NCBI RefSeq assembly: GCF_004421005.1
Contig: NZ_CP038026.1
Coordinates: forward strand, 4,774,001 to 4,838,000
Length of the DNA stretch: 64,000 bases
Source of the DNA: Pseudoduganella plicata
GTDB lineage: Bacteria > Pseudomonadota > Gammaproteobacteria > Burkholderiales > Burkholderiaceae_D
Reading direction: 5' to 3'
Shown piece after piece: positions 44,317 through 53,329 of the stretch (positions are counted from its first letter, which is position 1; each line of letters begins with the position of its first letter). Below the pieces are notes generated by a model that was given only the letters and a program-made list of their open reading frames with translations, was not told the DNA's origin and made no database searches. A program made the position numbers and the translations under genes.

Positions 44317-45399
44317 TCAGCCCTTTTTCCCTTTGATCAGTTTGATGAGCACGGGCGCGTACAGGTTTTCCATCGCGCCGCAGAACAGGATGATCAGGCC
44401 CTGGATAAAGATGAACGTCTCGGTCGGGATGTTCGGCTTTTCCAGCGACAGGTCGAAGCCGCCCTGGATCAGCGCGCCGAACAGCACGGACGACAGGAAG
44501 ATGCCGACCGGATGCTGGCGTCCCATCAGCGCAATCGCAATGCCGACGAAGCCGGCGCCGCCGACGAAGTTCAGCGACAGGTAGTGCGTCGAGCCCATGA
44601 TGGAATTGACGGCGCCCAGGCCGGCCAGGGCGCCCGAGATCAGCATCGTGACGATGATCATGGCGGAGATCTTCACGCCGGCGTAGTGCGCGGCGTGCTT
44701 GTTCAGGCCCGTGGCGCGCAGTTTGTAGCCCCACGCGGAGCGCGACACGACGACACCGTAGATCACCAGCGCGATGATGGCCAGGAAGAAGCTGATGTTC
44801 AGCGGCGTATCGCCCAGCACGGGGAACCAGGCGTTCAGCGGCGGCAGCGCGGCCGCATCCGAGAACACGCGGCTGGCGGTATTCTGCTCGCCCGGCGGGA
44901 TCAGGTATTTGACGATGACGAAGTTCATCAGCGACGCGGCGATGAAGTTGAACATGATCGTCGTCACCACGACATGGCTGCCGCGTTTGGCCTGCAGGTA
45001 GCCGGGAATGAAGGCCCACAGCGCGCCGAACAGGGCCGCGCCGATCATGCCGGCCAGGATCAGCAGGTACCACGGCAGCGCTGCGTCGAACGCCAGCATC
45101 GCCAGCGTCAGGCCCAGGCCGCCGAAGTACATCTGGCCTTCGGCGCCGATATTGAACAGGCCCGCCTGCATCGCGATCGATACGGCCAGGCCCGTGAAGA
45201 CGAAGGTCGACGCGTAGAACAGCGTGTACGACAACCCTTCCGGATTGACGATGGCGCTGTTGATCAGGATCTGCATCGACTCGACGGGGTCTTCGCCCAG
45301 CAGGTGGATCACCAGCGCGGCAACGAGCAGCGCGGAGAGCAGGTTCAGGATCGGCAGGACAATGCCGGTTGCCCAGCGTGGCATATCGTTAGTGGTCAT
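44317..45399 (-). CDS. Nucleoside-type ABC transporter permease (first permease)
   Basis: Encodes 360 aa, polytopic, BPD_transp_2 family. Distinctive pieces are VESMQILINSAIVNPEGLSYTLFYASTFVFTGLA-like N-terminal region, GLFNIGAEGQMYFGG, TIMFNFIAASLMNF, NKHAAHYAGVK and GAGFVGIAIALMGR. It pairs with the following permease to form the channel. The start overlaps the ATPase stop by 4 nt. Confidence 0.92.
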   Translation of the reverse strand: MTTNDMPRWATGIVLPILNLLSALLVAALVIHLLGEDPVESMQILINSAIVNPEGLSYTLFYASTFVFTGLAVSIAMQAGLFNIGAEGQMYFGGLGLTLAMLAFDAALPWYLLILAGMIGAALFGALWAFIPGYLQAKRGSHVVVTTIMFNFIAASLMNFVIVKYLIPPGEQNTASRVFSDAAALPPLNAWFPVLGDTPLNISFFLAIIALVIYGVVVSRSAWGYKLRATGLNKHAAHYAGVKISAMIIVTMLISGALAGLGAVNSIMGSTHYLSLNFVGGAGFVGIAIALMGRQHPVGIFLSSVLFGALIQGGFDLSLEKPNIPTETFIFIQGLIILFCGAMENLYAPVLIKLIKGKKG

Positions 45400-46922
45400 G
45401 ATTTTTGCATCCCGCCCATCAGCAGCCCGATACGGGTGGTGTCGAATTCTTCAATCTTCAGTTCGCCGGTAATGCGGCCGCCGCACATCACGAGGATGCG
45501 GTCGGCCAGTGCCCGGACTTCTTCCAGTTCCACCGACACCAGCAGGATGGCGACGCCGGCGTCGCGCAGTGCCAGCAGCTGGGTGTGGATCGCCTCGATG
45601 GTGCCGATGTCGACGCCGCGCGTCGGCTGGCCCACCAGCATCAGCTTCGGCTTGGCCAGCACCTCGCGGGCGATGACGACCTTCTGCTGGTTGCCGCCCG
45701 AGAGCAGGCCGATACGCAGGTCCGGATTGGGCGGACGCACGTCGAATTCCTTCAGCAGGCTTTCGCAGCGCTCGGCGATGTGGCCGAAGTCGAACAGGCC
45801 GAAACTGCCTTTCAGGTGGTCCTGGTACCCCAGCACCGTGTTCTGCATGACCGAGAAGTTCTTCACCACGCCGTCGCGCAGGCGGTCTTCCGGAACGTGG
45901 GCGATGCCCAGGTGGCGAAACACCAGCGGCAGGCCATCGGCGTCGGAACGGTCGAAGGGGAGGGGCTTGCCTTCGAAGTCGGCCGCGCCGGACGTCGGCA
46001 GGCGCATGCCCGACAGGATCTCCATCAGTTCGCTCTGGCCGTTGCCGGAGACGCCGGCGATCGCGACGATCTCGCCGGCACGCAGCGTGAAGCCGATGTC
46101 CTCCAGCAGCGCCACGCCGGTGCTGTCCTTCAGTTGCAGGTCGCGCACGTCCAGCACCGCCTTGCCCGGGTTGTACGGCGCACGCGGCAGGTTGTTTTCG
46201 ATGGGGCGGCCGACCATCATGTTGGCCAGCTCCTCCTTCGTGGTCTGCGCCGTTCGCACGGCACCGACCACGCGGCCGGCGCGCATGACCGTCACGCTGT
46301 CGGTAATGTCCATGATCTCCTGCAGCTTGTGCGTGATCAGGATGATGGTCTTGCCCTGTTCCCTGAACAGCCGCAGGATCTGGAACAGCGACTCCGTCTC
46401 CTGCGCCGTCAGCACGGCCGTCGGCTCGTCCAGGATCAGGATGTTGGCGCTGCGATAGATCTGCTTGAGAATCTCCACGCGCTGCTGCGCGCCGACGGAC
46501 AGGTCGTGGATCGTGGCAAGCGGATCGACGTCGAGGCGGTACGTGGCGCAGATCTCGCGCAGCTTCTTCTCCGTGGCGGCGCGGTGCGACGACAGGCGAA
46601 AGCCCCCCTCGGTCCCCAGCATCACGTTATCGAGCACGGTCATGTTCTCGACCAGCATGAAGTGCTGGTGCACCATGCCGATACCCAGGCGGATGGCTTC
46701 CTGGCTGCTGCGGATCTGGCGCGGCTGGCCGTCAAGCAGGATCTCGCCGCCGTCGGCGTGATAGTAGCCGTACAGGATGCTCATCAGGGTCGATTTGCCG
46801 GCGCCGTTCTCGCCTACGAGGCCGTGAATGGCGCCCTTGGCGATCGCGAAGCTGACGTCCGTATTCGCCTTGACCGCTCCGAAGTGCTTGGAGATGCCGC
46901 GAAATTCAACTGCTGGCTGCAT
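45396..46922 (-). CDS. ABC transporter ATP-binding protein, duplicated (nucleoside import)
   Basis: Encodes 508 aa with two ABC domains. First: Walker A GENGAGKST, signature LSVGAQQRVEIL, Walker B ILILDEPTA. Second (from about 260): degenerate Walker A GVSGNGQSE, signature LSGGNQQKVVIAREV and Walker B LMLVGQPTRGVD. This pattern is typical of sugar/nucleoside importers of the BMP type. It is preceded by a terminator-like hairpin that separates it from the binding-protein gene. Confidence 0.93.
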   Translation of the reverse strand: MQPAVEFRGISKHFGAVKANTDVSFAIAKGAIHGLVGENGAGKSTLMSILYGYYHADGGEILLDGQPRQIRSSQEAIRLGIGMVHQHFMLVENMTVLDNVMLGTEGGFRLSSHRAATEKKLREICATYRLDVDPLATIHDLSVGAQQRVEILKQIYRSANILILDEPTAVLTAQETESLFQILRLFREQGKTIILITHKLQEIMDITDSVTVMRAGRVVGAVRTAQTTKEELANMMVGRPIENNLPRAPYNPGKAVLDVRDLQLKDSTGVALLEDIGFTLRAGEIVAIAGVSGNGQSELMEILSGMRLPTSGAADFEGKPLPFDRSDADGLPLVFRHLGIAHVPEDRLRDGVVKNFSVMQNTVLGYQDHLKGSFGLFDFGHIAERCESLLKEFDVRPPNPDLRIGLLSGGNQQKVVIAREVLAKPKLMLVGQPTRGVDIGTIEAIHTQLLALRDAGVAILLVSVELEEVRALADRILVMCGGRITGELKIEEFDTTRIGLLMGGMQKS

Positions 46923-46946
46923 AGGATTTTCAGGTGGTTGTTACTG

Positions 46947-46984
46947 AAAAACGCGCCGCAGGAGAATGCCCCTGCGGCGCGTTT
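46947..46984 (-). terminator. Attenuating terminator between the BMP gene and the ATPase gene
   Basis: A perfect 14-bp stem (46949-46962 with 46971-46984) around an 8-nt loop ends in five T's on the - strand. It lies inside the transporter operon, so it should reduce expression of the ATPase and permeases relative to the binding protein. Confidence 0.85.
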
Positions 46985-47014
46985 CTACGGGAAGTCCCGA
47001 TCGTTAGAGGATGG

Positions 47015-48010
47015 TCAGGCCGGGCAGGCGGCGCCCGAGCGGATGTCGATGACCTTGACCTTGCCATCGATGATGTCCTTGCGGGCACCCAGCACCTTCT
47101 TCTCGATTTCCGGCGTGATCAGCTTGCGGTTGTGGGCGTCCAGCGCCCAGTCCACGCCGCCTTCCTTGATGCCCTTGGCCGTGACGCCGGCCTTCCACGT
47201 ACCGTTCTTCATTTGCATGAAGCTGTCGTAGACGGCGTTGTCGACGCGCTTGACCATTGAGGTCAGGACCGAGCCGGGATACAGGTGGTTCTGGTTGGAG
47301 TCCACACCGATGGCCAGCTTGCCTTTGTCCTTGGCCATCTGCAGCGTGCCCATGCCCGAGCCGCCCGCGACGGCAAACACGACGTCCACGCCGCGCTCGA
47401 ACTGCGAGCGCGCCAGTTCGCCGCCCTTGGCCGGGTCGTTCCAGGCCGCAGCCGTGGTACCGACCATGTTCTGCACGACTTCCGCTTTCTTGTCGACGGC
47501 CTTCGCACCCTGCGCGTAGCCGCAGGCGAACGTGCGGATCAGGGGGATGTCGATGCCGCCGATGAAGCCCAGCTTCTTCGACTTCGATGCCATCGCGCCG
47601 GCAACGCCCACCAGGTAGGAGCCTTCTTCTTCCTTGAACGTGATCGAGTTGACGTTGTTGCCCTGGGCGACGCCGTCGATCAGCACGAAGCGCACGTTGG
47701 GGAATTCCTTGGCGACCTTCTGCACCGCCTGCGTCTGCGCAAAGCCGATCGAGGCGATCAGGTCCAGCTTCTTGCGGGCCAGCCCGCGCAGCACCTGTTC
47801 GGCCTGCGTGTCGGACGAGGCCTGCACTTCGATGAAGTTGATGTTCGTGTCCTTCTTGAAGCGCGAGGCGCCTTCGAAAGCGGACTGGTTGAACGACTTG
47901 TCGAACTTGCCGCCCGCATCGTAGACGATGCCCAGTTTCGGGTTGGCCGCCGCAGCGCTGGCCGATACCGCCACTGCGGCGATCATCATCGTTACTTGTT
48001 TGATTTGCAT
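47015..48010 (-). CDS. BMP-family nucleoside-binding periplasmic protein
   Basis: Encodes 331 aa with a signal peptide (MMIAAVAVSASAAAA, no lipobox Cys), so it is soluble rather than a lipoprotein. BMP/PnrA-type fold: LGIVYDAGGKFDKSFNQSAFEG, FIGGIDIPLIRTFACGYAQGA, VVFAVAGGSGMGTLQMA, GVDSNQNHLYPGSVLTSMVKRVD. The Asp in GGKFDKSFNQ and the aromatic and acidic residues typical of nucleoside binding are present. AGGAGCC precedes the ATG. It captures purine or other nucleosides for the permeases downstream. Confidence 0.93.
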   Translation of the reverse strand: MQIKQVTMMIAAVAVSASAAAANPKLGIVYDAGGKFDKSFNQSAFEGASRFKKDTNINFIEVQASSDTQAEQVLRGLARKKLDLIASIGFAQTQAVQKVAKEFPNVRFVLIDGVAQGNNVNSITFKEEEGSYLVGVAGAMASKSKKLGFIGGIDIPLIRTFACGYAQGAKAVDKKAEVVQNMVGTTAAAWNDPAKGGELARSQFERGVDVVFAVAGGSGMGTLQMAKDKGKLAIGVDSNQNHLYPGSVLTSMVKRVDNAVYDSFMQMKNGTWKAGVTAKGIKEGGVDWALDAHNRKLITPEIEKKVLGARKDIIDGKVKVIDIRSGAACPA

Positions 48011-48043
48011 GAGTAGGCTCCTGGAAGTTCGTTATTGTATAGT

Positions 48044-48057
48044 TTTTGCGAGCAAAA
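48044..48057. promoter_or_regulatory. Palindrome TTTTGC-GA-GCAAAA upstream of the BMP gene
   Basis: A perfect 6+6 palindrome 34 nt upstream of the BMP start, next to TATACAAT on the - strand that could be its -10. Candidate operator for a nucleoside-responsive repressor. Confidence 0.4.
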
Positions 48058-48569
48058 CATGTAGACCACTATTGCCTGCATCTCGGAAACCCGCCGATTT
48101 AGAGGGCTTGCTCAGTGCATTCGCGCTAACAAGCGTTGCTAGATTTCCATCAGTTGCACATTATTTAACGCAATGAATTAACGATCTGTTATCACTGTCG
48201 CGTTGGCGCAACATTACGTCGGTGGTTCGAGCAACGCCTCTAGCGTTGTTTTTCGCGCCGGACGACCGGTGCCGTCATTTTCAATACGCCTCCCACTATT
48301 TGCCTTCTTCCCTCTGCGCGCCCTGCCACAGAGCGCTCGCCGCTGTCTCGAGCGCGACGGAAGGGTAGCTCTCAACTATGCAACAGCCATGATATGTATG
48401 ACAAATACGTTTTTGATTAGCGATTTATATATTTTTCATATCAATGGAATGGGGCTGCGGGCAATTTTCGCACCTGTCAATTGGTGCTAGCATCGCGTTT
48501 TGCCTGCACGTTTCGTCTGCTTTTTCCGCATAGCTGCGGTGTTTTTTAATCCATAGAAGGAGCTGGTCC
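48058..48569. other. Divergent intergenic region between BMP transporter and TonB receptor genes
   Basis: About 510 nt, A+T-richer than the genes, with no recognisable protein. It contains CCATGATATG (near 48387-48396) and CATATCAATGG (48437-48447), which are inverted copies 40 nt apart, flanking an A+T-rich tract. A ribosome site AAGGAG lies 8 nt before the TonB receptor ATG. No promoter hexamers stand out clearly. Confidence 0.45.
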
Positions 48570-50849
48570 ATGACTGAACCCACCCGCTACGCTGCGCGTA
48601 CGCTGATCGCGCTGGCAGTCGCCGCGGCATTCCCGCTGCACGGTGCCGTTGCACAGGAGGCGCGACAGCCTGCCGCCGACGGCATGTCCGACGTTGTGGT
48701 CGAGAAACGCCAGCCGGGCCAGCTCGAACAGGTCATCGTCACGGCCCAGCGCCGCGCCGAGAACATCAAGGACGTGCCGATGTCGATCGCCACCGTCAAG
48801 GGCGAGAAGCTCGACGTGCTGACGTCCGGCGGCCAGGACATCCGCTTCCTGTCCGGCCGTTCGCCGTCCGTTGCGATCGAATCCGATTACGGCCGCACGT
48901 TCCCGCGCTTTTATATCCGTGGCCTGGGCAATACGGACTTCGACCTGAACGCGTCGCAGCCGGTCGGCCTGGTGATGGACGACATCGTCCAGGAAAACCC
49001 GATGCTCAAGGGCTTCCCCGTGTTCGACGTGGACCAGGTGGAAGTGCTGCGCGGTCCACAGGGCACCCTGTTCGGCCGTAACTCGCCGGCCGGCGTCATC
49101 AAGTTCGACTCGGCCAAGCCGGTGTTCAAGACGGAAGGCTACCTGTCGGCCGGCTTCGGCAAGGACCGCATCCGCAATGTCGACGGTGCGTACAACATCC
49201 CCGTCAGCGATACCGTGGCGATCCGCTTCTCCGGCCAGTCGCAGCACCGCGGCAACCGCGTGGACAACAACCGCCCGACCGGCACGCGCGAATTCGAAGG
49301 CTACAAGGACAACGCTGCGCGCCTGCAGGTGCTGGTCAAGCCGACGTCGAACTTCAGCGCGCTGTTCAACGTCCATGGCCGCGACATGGATGGCAACGCG
49401 ACGCTGTTCCGCGCCAATATCCTGAAGAAGGGCACCAATGAGCTGGTCGACAACTTCGACTTCGGCAGCTACCCGACCGACGGCATCAACGAGCAGCATC
49501 TGAAGAACAAGGGCGCCAACCTGCGCCTGCGCTGGGACCTCCCGGGCGTGACGCTGCACTCGATCACGGGCTACGAAACGCTGGACTTCTACAGCCGCGC
49601 CGACGTGGACGGTGGCTACGGCGCCGTGTACGCGCCGCCGATGGGCCCGGGCTTTATACCGTTTGTCGTCGAGACGGCGGACGTGATCCCGAACCACAAG
49701 CAGCTGTCGCAGGAGTTCCGCGCCGAGTCGACGAACAAGGGCCCGCTGCAGTGGATCGCCGGCGTGTTCTTCTTCAAGGAAGACATCCAGATCGACAGCA
49801 TCTCGTTCGATTCGCTGGCACCGGGCAATCCGCAGAACGCCAACTACGCAACGCAGGAGCAGAACGCGAAGTCGTGGGCGGCCTTCGGCTCCGTCAACTA
49901 CGCGATCAACGACCGCCTGAAAGTGCGCGGCGGCCTGCGCTACACCAGCGACAAGAAGGACTTCGTGGCGCAGCGCATCGAAACGACGGGCCGCACCTAC
50001 CTGCCGCTGTCGGACGACTCGACCAACGTCAGCTGGGATGCCAGCGGCACGTACGTCGTCACGAAAGACACCAACGTGTTCGCCCGCATCGCCACGGGCT
50101 ACCGCGCGCCGTCGATGCAGGGCCGCCTGAACGACCTGGCCAGCCGTCCTTCGATGGCTGGCGCCGAGAAGGTGCTGTCGTATGAAGCCGGTATCAAGCA
50201 GGACCTGTTCGACCGCCGCGCGCGCCTGTCGGCCACGGTGTTCCACTACCGCGTCAAGGACAAGCAGCTCACCGCCGGCAGCGGCACGGTCAACATGAAC
50301 CAGCTGCTCAACGCCGACAAGGCGACCGGCAAGGGCGTGGAGCTGGACATCCAGGCCAATCTGTCCGATGCCCTGTCGATGACGTTCGGCAGCAGCTACA
50401 ACGATACCGAGATCAAGGATTCGAGCCTGTACGTGCTGCCATGCGGCTCCGGCTGCACGGTGACGAACCCGGTCTCGTTTGTCGGCGGCACCCGCGTCGC
50501 GCTGATCAACGGCAATCCGCTGCCGCGCGCACCGAAGTGGCAGCACAACTTCACGCTAAAATACAGCGTGCCGGTGGCGAACGGCGAGGCCTACGCGTTC
50601 ACGGACTGGTCATACCGCTCGTCGTACAACTTCTTCCTGTACGAAGCGGTGGAGTACAAGGCCAAGGACCTGCTGGAAGGCGGCCTGCGCGTCGGCTACA
50701 AGTGGGGCGACGGCAAATACGACCTGGCGCTGTACGGCCGCAACATCACCGACGAGGTGCAATCCGTCGGTGCCATCGATTTCAACAACCTGACCGGCAT
50801 CCTGAACGAGCCGCGCACGTACGGTGTGCAGTTCAAGATGAATTTCTGA
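48570..50849 (+). CDS. TonB-dependent receptor, candidate nucleoside/nucleic-acid-component receptor
   Basis: Encodes 759 aa. Signal peptide (FPLHGAVAQ), TonB-box-like LEQVIVTAQRR, plug domain with PRFYIRGLGNTDFD, VEVLRGPQGTLFGRNSPAGVI, and a 22-strand barrel ending YGVQFKMNF. No N-terminal extension. Ligand is not determined by sequence; being divergent from a nucleoside ABC importer suggests an outer-membrane route for nucleosides or oligonucleotides. A terminator lies 27 nt after the stop. Confidence 0.9.
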   Translation: MTEPTRYAARTLIALAVAAAFPLHGAVAQEARQPAADGMSDVVVEKRQPGQLEQVIVTAQRRAENIKDVPMSIATVKGEKLDVLTSGGQDIRFLSGRSPSVAIESDYGRTFPRFYIRGLGNTDFDLNASQPVGLVMDDIVQENPMLKGFPVFDVDQVEVLRGPQGTLFGRNSPAGVIKFDSAKPVFKTEGYLSAGFGKDRIRNVDGAYNIPVSDTVAIRFSGQSQHRGNRVDNNRPTGTREFEGYKDNAARLQVLVKPTSNFSALFNVHGRDMDGNATLFRANILKKGTNELVDNFDFGSYPTDGINEQHLKNKGANLRLRWDLPGVTLHSITGYETLDFYSRADVDGGYGAVYAPPMGPGFIPFVVETADVIPNHKQLSQEFRAESTNKGPLQWIAGVFFFKEDIQIDSISFDSLAPGNPQNANYATQEQNAKSWAAFGSVNYAINDRLKVRGGLRYTSDKKDFVAQRIETTGRTYLPLSDDSTNVSWDASGTYVVTKDTNVFARIATGYRAPSMQGRLNDLASRPSMAGAEKVLSYEAGIKQDLFDRRARLSATVFHYRVKDKQLTAGSGTVNMNQLLNADKATGKGVELDIQANLSDALSMTFGSSYNDTEIKDSSLYVLPCGSGCTVTNPVSFVGGTRVALINGNPLPRAPKWQHNFTLKYSVPVANGEAYAFTDWSYRSSYNFFLYEAVEYKAKDLLEGGLRVGYKWGDGKYDLALYGRNITDEVQSVGAIDFNNLTGILNEPRTYGVQFKMNF

Positions 50850-50876
50850 TACTGTTGGTTACGTAGCTTGAAGTCT

Positions 50877-50902
50877 GCCCCGCCCATGTGCGGGGCTTTT
50901 TT
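50877..50902 (+). terminator. Intrinsic terminator after the TonB receptor gene
   Basis: GCCCCGC and GCGGGGC form a 7-bp stem with a 6-nt loop, followed by six T's. Confidence 0.9.
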
Positions 50903-50935
50903 ATGCCGCGATATTTCTGCGTTAGCACAGCCGTC

Positions 50936-50992
50936 GAAAACCGGAGCTTGTCACCGTTTTTCTGTAAAACCGGTGACAGGCTCCGGTTTTTT
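50936..50992. repeat. Paired palindromic repeat, AACCGGTGACAGGCTCCGG family
   Basis: GAAAACCGGAGCTTGTCACC and its inverse ACCGGTGACAGGCTCCGGTT are separated by a short loop; the left copy carries two differences. Same family as 32807-32858. It lies between the terminator and the DUF969 gene. Confidence 0.8.
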
Positions 50993-51012
50993 CGAATTTT
51001 CTGGGAGGAACG

Positions 51013-51714
51013 ATGCAGTCTGCTGTCAACCTGTGGCCCCTGCTGGGTGTCGCCGTCATCATCGCCGGCTTCCTGTTGCGCCTGCACCCTGTGCTGGTGG
51101 TGATCGCCGCGTGTCTTGCCACCGGAGCGGCCGTGCTGATGCCGCCGCTCGATTTGCTGGCCGCGTTGGGCAAGGCGTTTGTCGAGACGCGCAACCTGCC
51201 GCTGATCCTGCTGCTGCCGCTGGCGGCCATCGGCCTGCTGGAGCGCTTCGGCCTGCGCGAGCATGCGCAGGCTGCGATCAGCCGCGTGCGGTCCGCCACT
51301 GCGGGCCGGCTGCTGATCCTGTACCTGGCCATCCGCGAGGGCTGCGCGGCCGTCGGGCTGACGTCGATCGGCGGGCATCCGACGATGGTGCGTCCGCTGA
51401 TGGCGCCGATGGCCGAAGGCGCCGCCGAGCGCCAGGCCGCGGCGCGCGGCGCGGTCCTGTCCGATGCGGCGCGCCAGCGCGTGCGGGCGATGACGGCCGC
51501 CACCGATAACGTCGGCCTGTTCTTCGGCGAGGACATCTTCGTGGCCTTCGGCGCCATCGTGCTGATGCAGACCATCCTGCGTGCCGAGGGCATCGAGGTC
51601 GATCCGCTGCACATGGCACTCTGGGGCATCCCGACGGCGATATCGGCCTTCGTCATCCACGCATGGCGCCTGCGCCGGCTTGACCTGTATCTGGCACGCG
51701 AGGCCCGCAAATGA
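51013..51714 (+). CDS. DUF969 family membrane protein, putative 5-oxoproline permease subunit
   Basis: Encodes 233 aa, GGAGG before the ATG. Hydrophobic protein with several membrane spans (WPLLGVAVIIAGFLLRLHP, LPLILLLPLAAIGLLERFGL) and a conserved cytoplasmic-looking part, AIREGCAAVGLTSIGGHPTMVRPLMAPMA and DNVGLFFGEDIF. DUF969 and DUF979 proteins always travel together and here precede pcp, so they likely form a two-part carrier for pyroglutamate released by Pcp or present outside. The pairing is known from genome context; substrate is inference. Confidence 0.85.
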   Translation: MQSAVNLWPLLGVAVIIAGFLLRLHPVLVVIAACLATGAAVLMPPLDLLAALGKAFVETRNLPLILLLPLAAIGLLERFGLREHAQAAISRVRSATAGRLLILYLAIREGCAAVGLTSIGGHPTMVRPLMAPMAEGAAERQAAARGAVLSDAARQRVRAMTAATDNVGLFFGEDIFVAFGAIVLMQTILRAEGIEVDPLHMALWGIPTAISAFVIHAWRLRRLDLYLAREARK

Positions 51715-52670
51715 TCCTGCGGCTGGAGGACTTCTATTATGTGGTCGGCGCCATCCTTGCCATCGTCGCGTGGATGTCGGCAACGGATCGCAGCAATGGG
51801 CGGCGCTGGACCACGGCTCTGTTCTGGGGGCTGTATGCATTGCTGTATCTCGCCGGCGAAGCGCTGCCGCCGGCGTTCGCTGGCGCCGTCGTGGTCGCGA
51901 TGGCGCTGCTGGCGGGGTTCGGGGGCGTGCGCAGCGGCACACCGGACGTGCTGCCGGACGACGTGCGCCGCGCCAGCGCGCGCCGGCTGGGGCATTGGCT
52001 GTTCCTGCCGGCGCTGGCCATCCCGCTCGTCACCGTGATCGCTTCGACGCTGCTGAAGGATGTGAAGGTCGGTGAGTTGTTCCTGATCGATCCGAAGCAG
52101 GCCACGCTGGTCGGCCTGGGCTGCGCGTCGATCATCGCCGCGGCGCTGGCCTGCCGGCTGACGCGGTCCACACCGGTCCAGGCGATGCGCGAGCACCGCC
52201 GCCTCGTCGATGCGCTGGGCTGGGCGTTCTTCCTGCCGCATCTGCTGGCGATTCTTGGGCTGCTGTTTACCCAGGTGGGCGTCGGCAAGGCGGTCGCGCA
52301 CATCGCCACGTCGTACATTCCGATGGATTCGAAACTGGTGGCCGTAACGGTGTATTGTGTCGGCATGGCGCTGTTTACGATCGTCATGGGCAACGGCTTC
52401 GCGGCGTTTCCCGTGATGACGGGCGGCGTTGGCATACCGGTGCTGGTCGGCGTCTTCCACGCCAACCCGGCCGTGATGGCGGCGATCGGCATGTTCAGCG
52501 CTTATTGCGGCACCCTGATGACGCCGATGGCGGCGAACTTCAATATCGTTCCGGCCGCGCTGCTGGAGCTGCCGGACAAGCATGCCGTCATCAAGGCGCA
52601 GGTGCCCACGGCGCTGCCGCTGCTGGGCGTGAATATCCTCTTGCTGTATTTTCTGATGAACCGACCATGA
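51711..52670 (+). CDS. DUF979 family membrane protein, putative 5-oxoproline permease subunit
   Basis: Encodes 319 aa, about eight to ten hydrophobic segments. Family features are the N-terminal LEDFYYVVGAILAIVAWM and the C-terminal GNGFAAFPVMTGGVGIPVLV followed by SAYCGTLMTPMAANFNIVPAALLEL. It overlaps the DUF969 gene and pcp by 4 nt each, so the three proteins are translationally coupled. Confidence 0.85.
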   Translation: MILRLEDFYYVVGAILAIVAWMSATDRSNGRRWTTALFWGLYALLYLAGEALPPAFAGAVVVAMALLAGFGGVRSGTPDVLPDDVRRASARRLGHWLFLPALAIPLVTVIASTLLKDVKVGELFLIDPKQATLVGLGCASIIAAALACRLTRSTPVQAMREHRRLVDALGWAFFLPHLLAILGLLFTQVGVGKAVAHIATSYIPMDSKLVAVTVYCVGMALFTIVMGNGFAAFPVMTGGVGIPVLVGVFHANPAVMAAIGMFSAYCGTLMTPMAANFNIVPAALLELPDKHAVIKAQVPTALPLLGVNILLLYFLMNRP

Positions 52671-53314
52671 AGACTGTGCTCCTGACGGGCTTCGAGCCCT
52701 TTAACAAGCAGCCCATCAACCCCGCATGGGAGGCCGTGCGTGCGCTGGAAGGATGGGCGGAGGAGGGCTTTGACGTCCAGGTGCGGCAGCTGCCCTGCGT
52801 GTTCGGCGCGGCCATCGAAACGCTGCTCGATGCCATCGGGGCCACGGCGCCGGACGTCGTCATCGCCGTCGGGCAGGCAGGCGGCCGCGCCGACATCACC
52901 GTGGAGCGCGTCGCCATCAATATCGACGATGCGCCGATCATGGACAATCGCGGCAGCCAGCTGGTGGACGAGCCCATCGTCCCGGACGGCCCGGCCGCCT
53001 ACTTCGCCACCTTGCCCATCAAGGCCATCGTGCACGCGCTGCGTGGCGCCGGCCTGCCGGCCTCCGTGTCGCAGACGGCAGGCACCTTTGTCTGCAATCA
53101 CGTGTTCTATGGGCTGATGCATGCGGTGCGCGCACAGCCGTCGACCCGTGCCGGATTCATTCACATCCCGTTCCTGCCGCAGCAGGCCGCGCACCAGCCG
53201 GCGCCGACGCCCAGCATGGCGCTGGCCGATATGATCGAGGGGTTGAAGGTTGCGGTGCGAACCAGCTGCGGCGCCGAGGCAGACCTGCGCGAAGCCGGCG
53301 GCCGCACGCACTGA
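52667..53314 (+). CDS. pcp: Pyrrolidone-carboxylate peptidase (pyroglutamyl peptidase I)
   Basis: Encodes 215 aa, MKTVLLTGFEPFNKQPINPAWE at the N-terminus. Cysteine peptidase C15 triad: Glu in VGQAGGRADITVERVAIN, Cys in AGTFVCNHVFYGLMH and His in GFIHIPFLPQQ. It removes N-terminal pyroglutamate from peptides. Coupled by ATGA to the DUF979 gene. Confidence 0.95.
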   Translation: MKTVLLTGFEPFNKQPINPAWEAVRALEGWAEEGFDVQVRQLPCVFGAAIETLLDAIGATAPDVVIAVGQAGGRADITVERVAINIDDAPIMDNRGSQLVDEPIVPDGPAAYFATLPIKAIVHALRGAGLPASVSQTAGTFVCNHVFYGLMHAVRAQPSTRAGFIHIPFLPQQAAHQPAPTPSMALADMIEGLKVAVRTSCGAEADLREAGGRTH

Positions 53315-53329
53315 CGAACAGCAGACATC

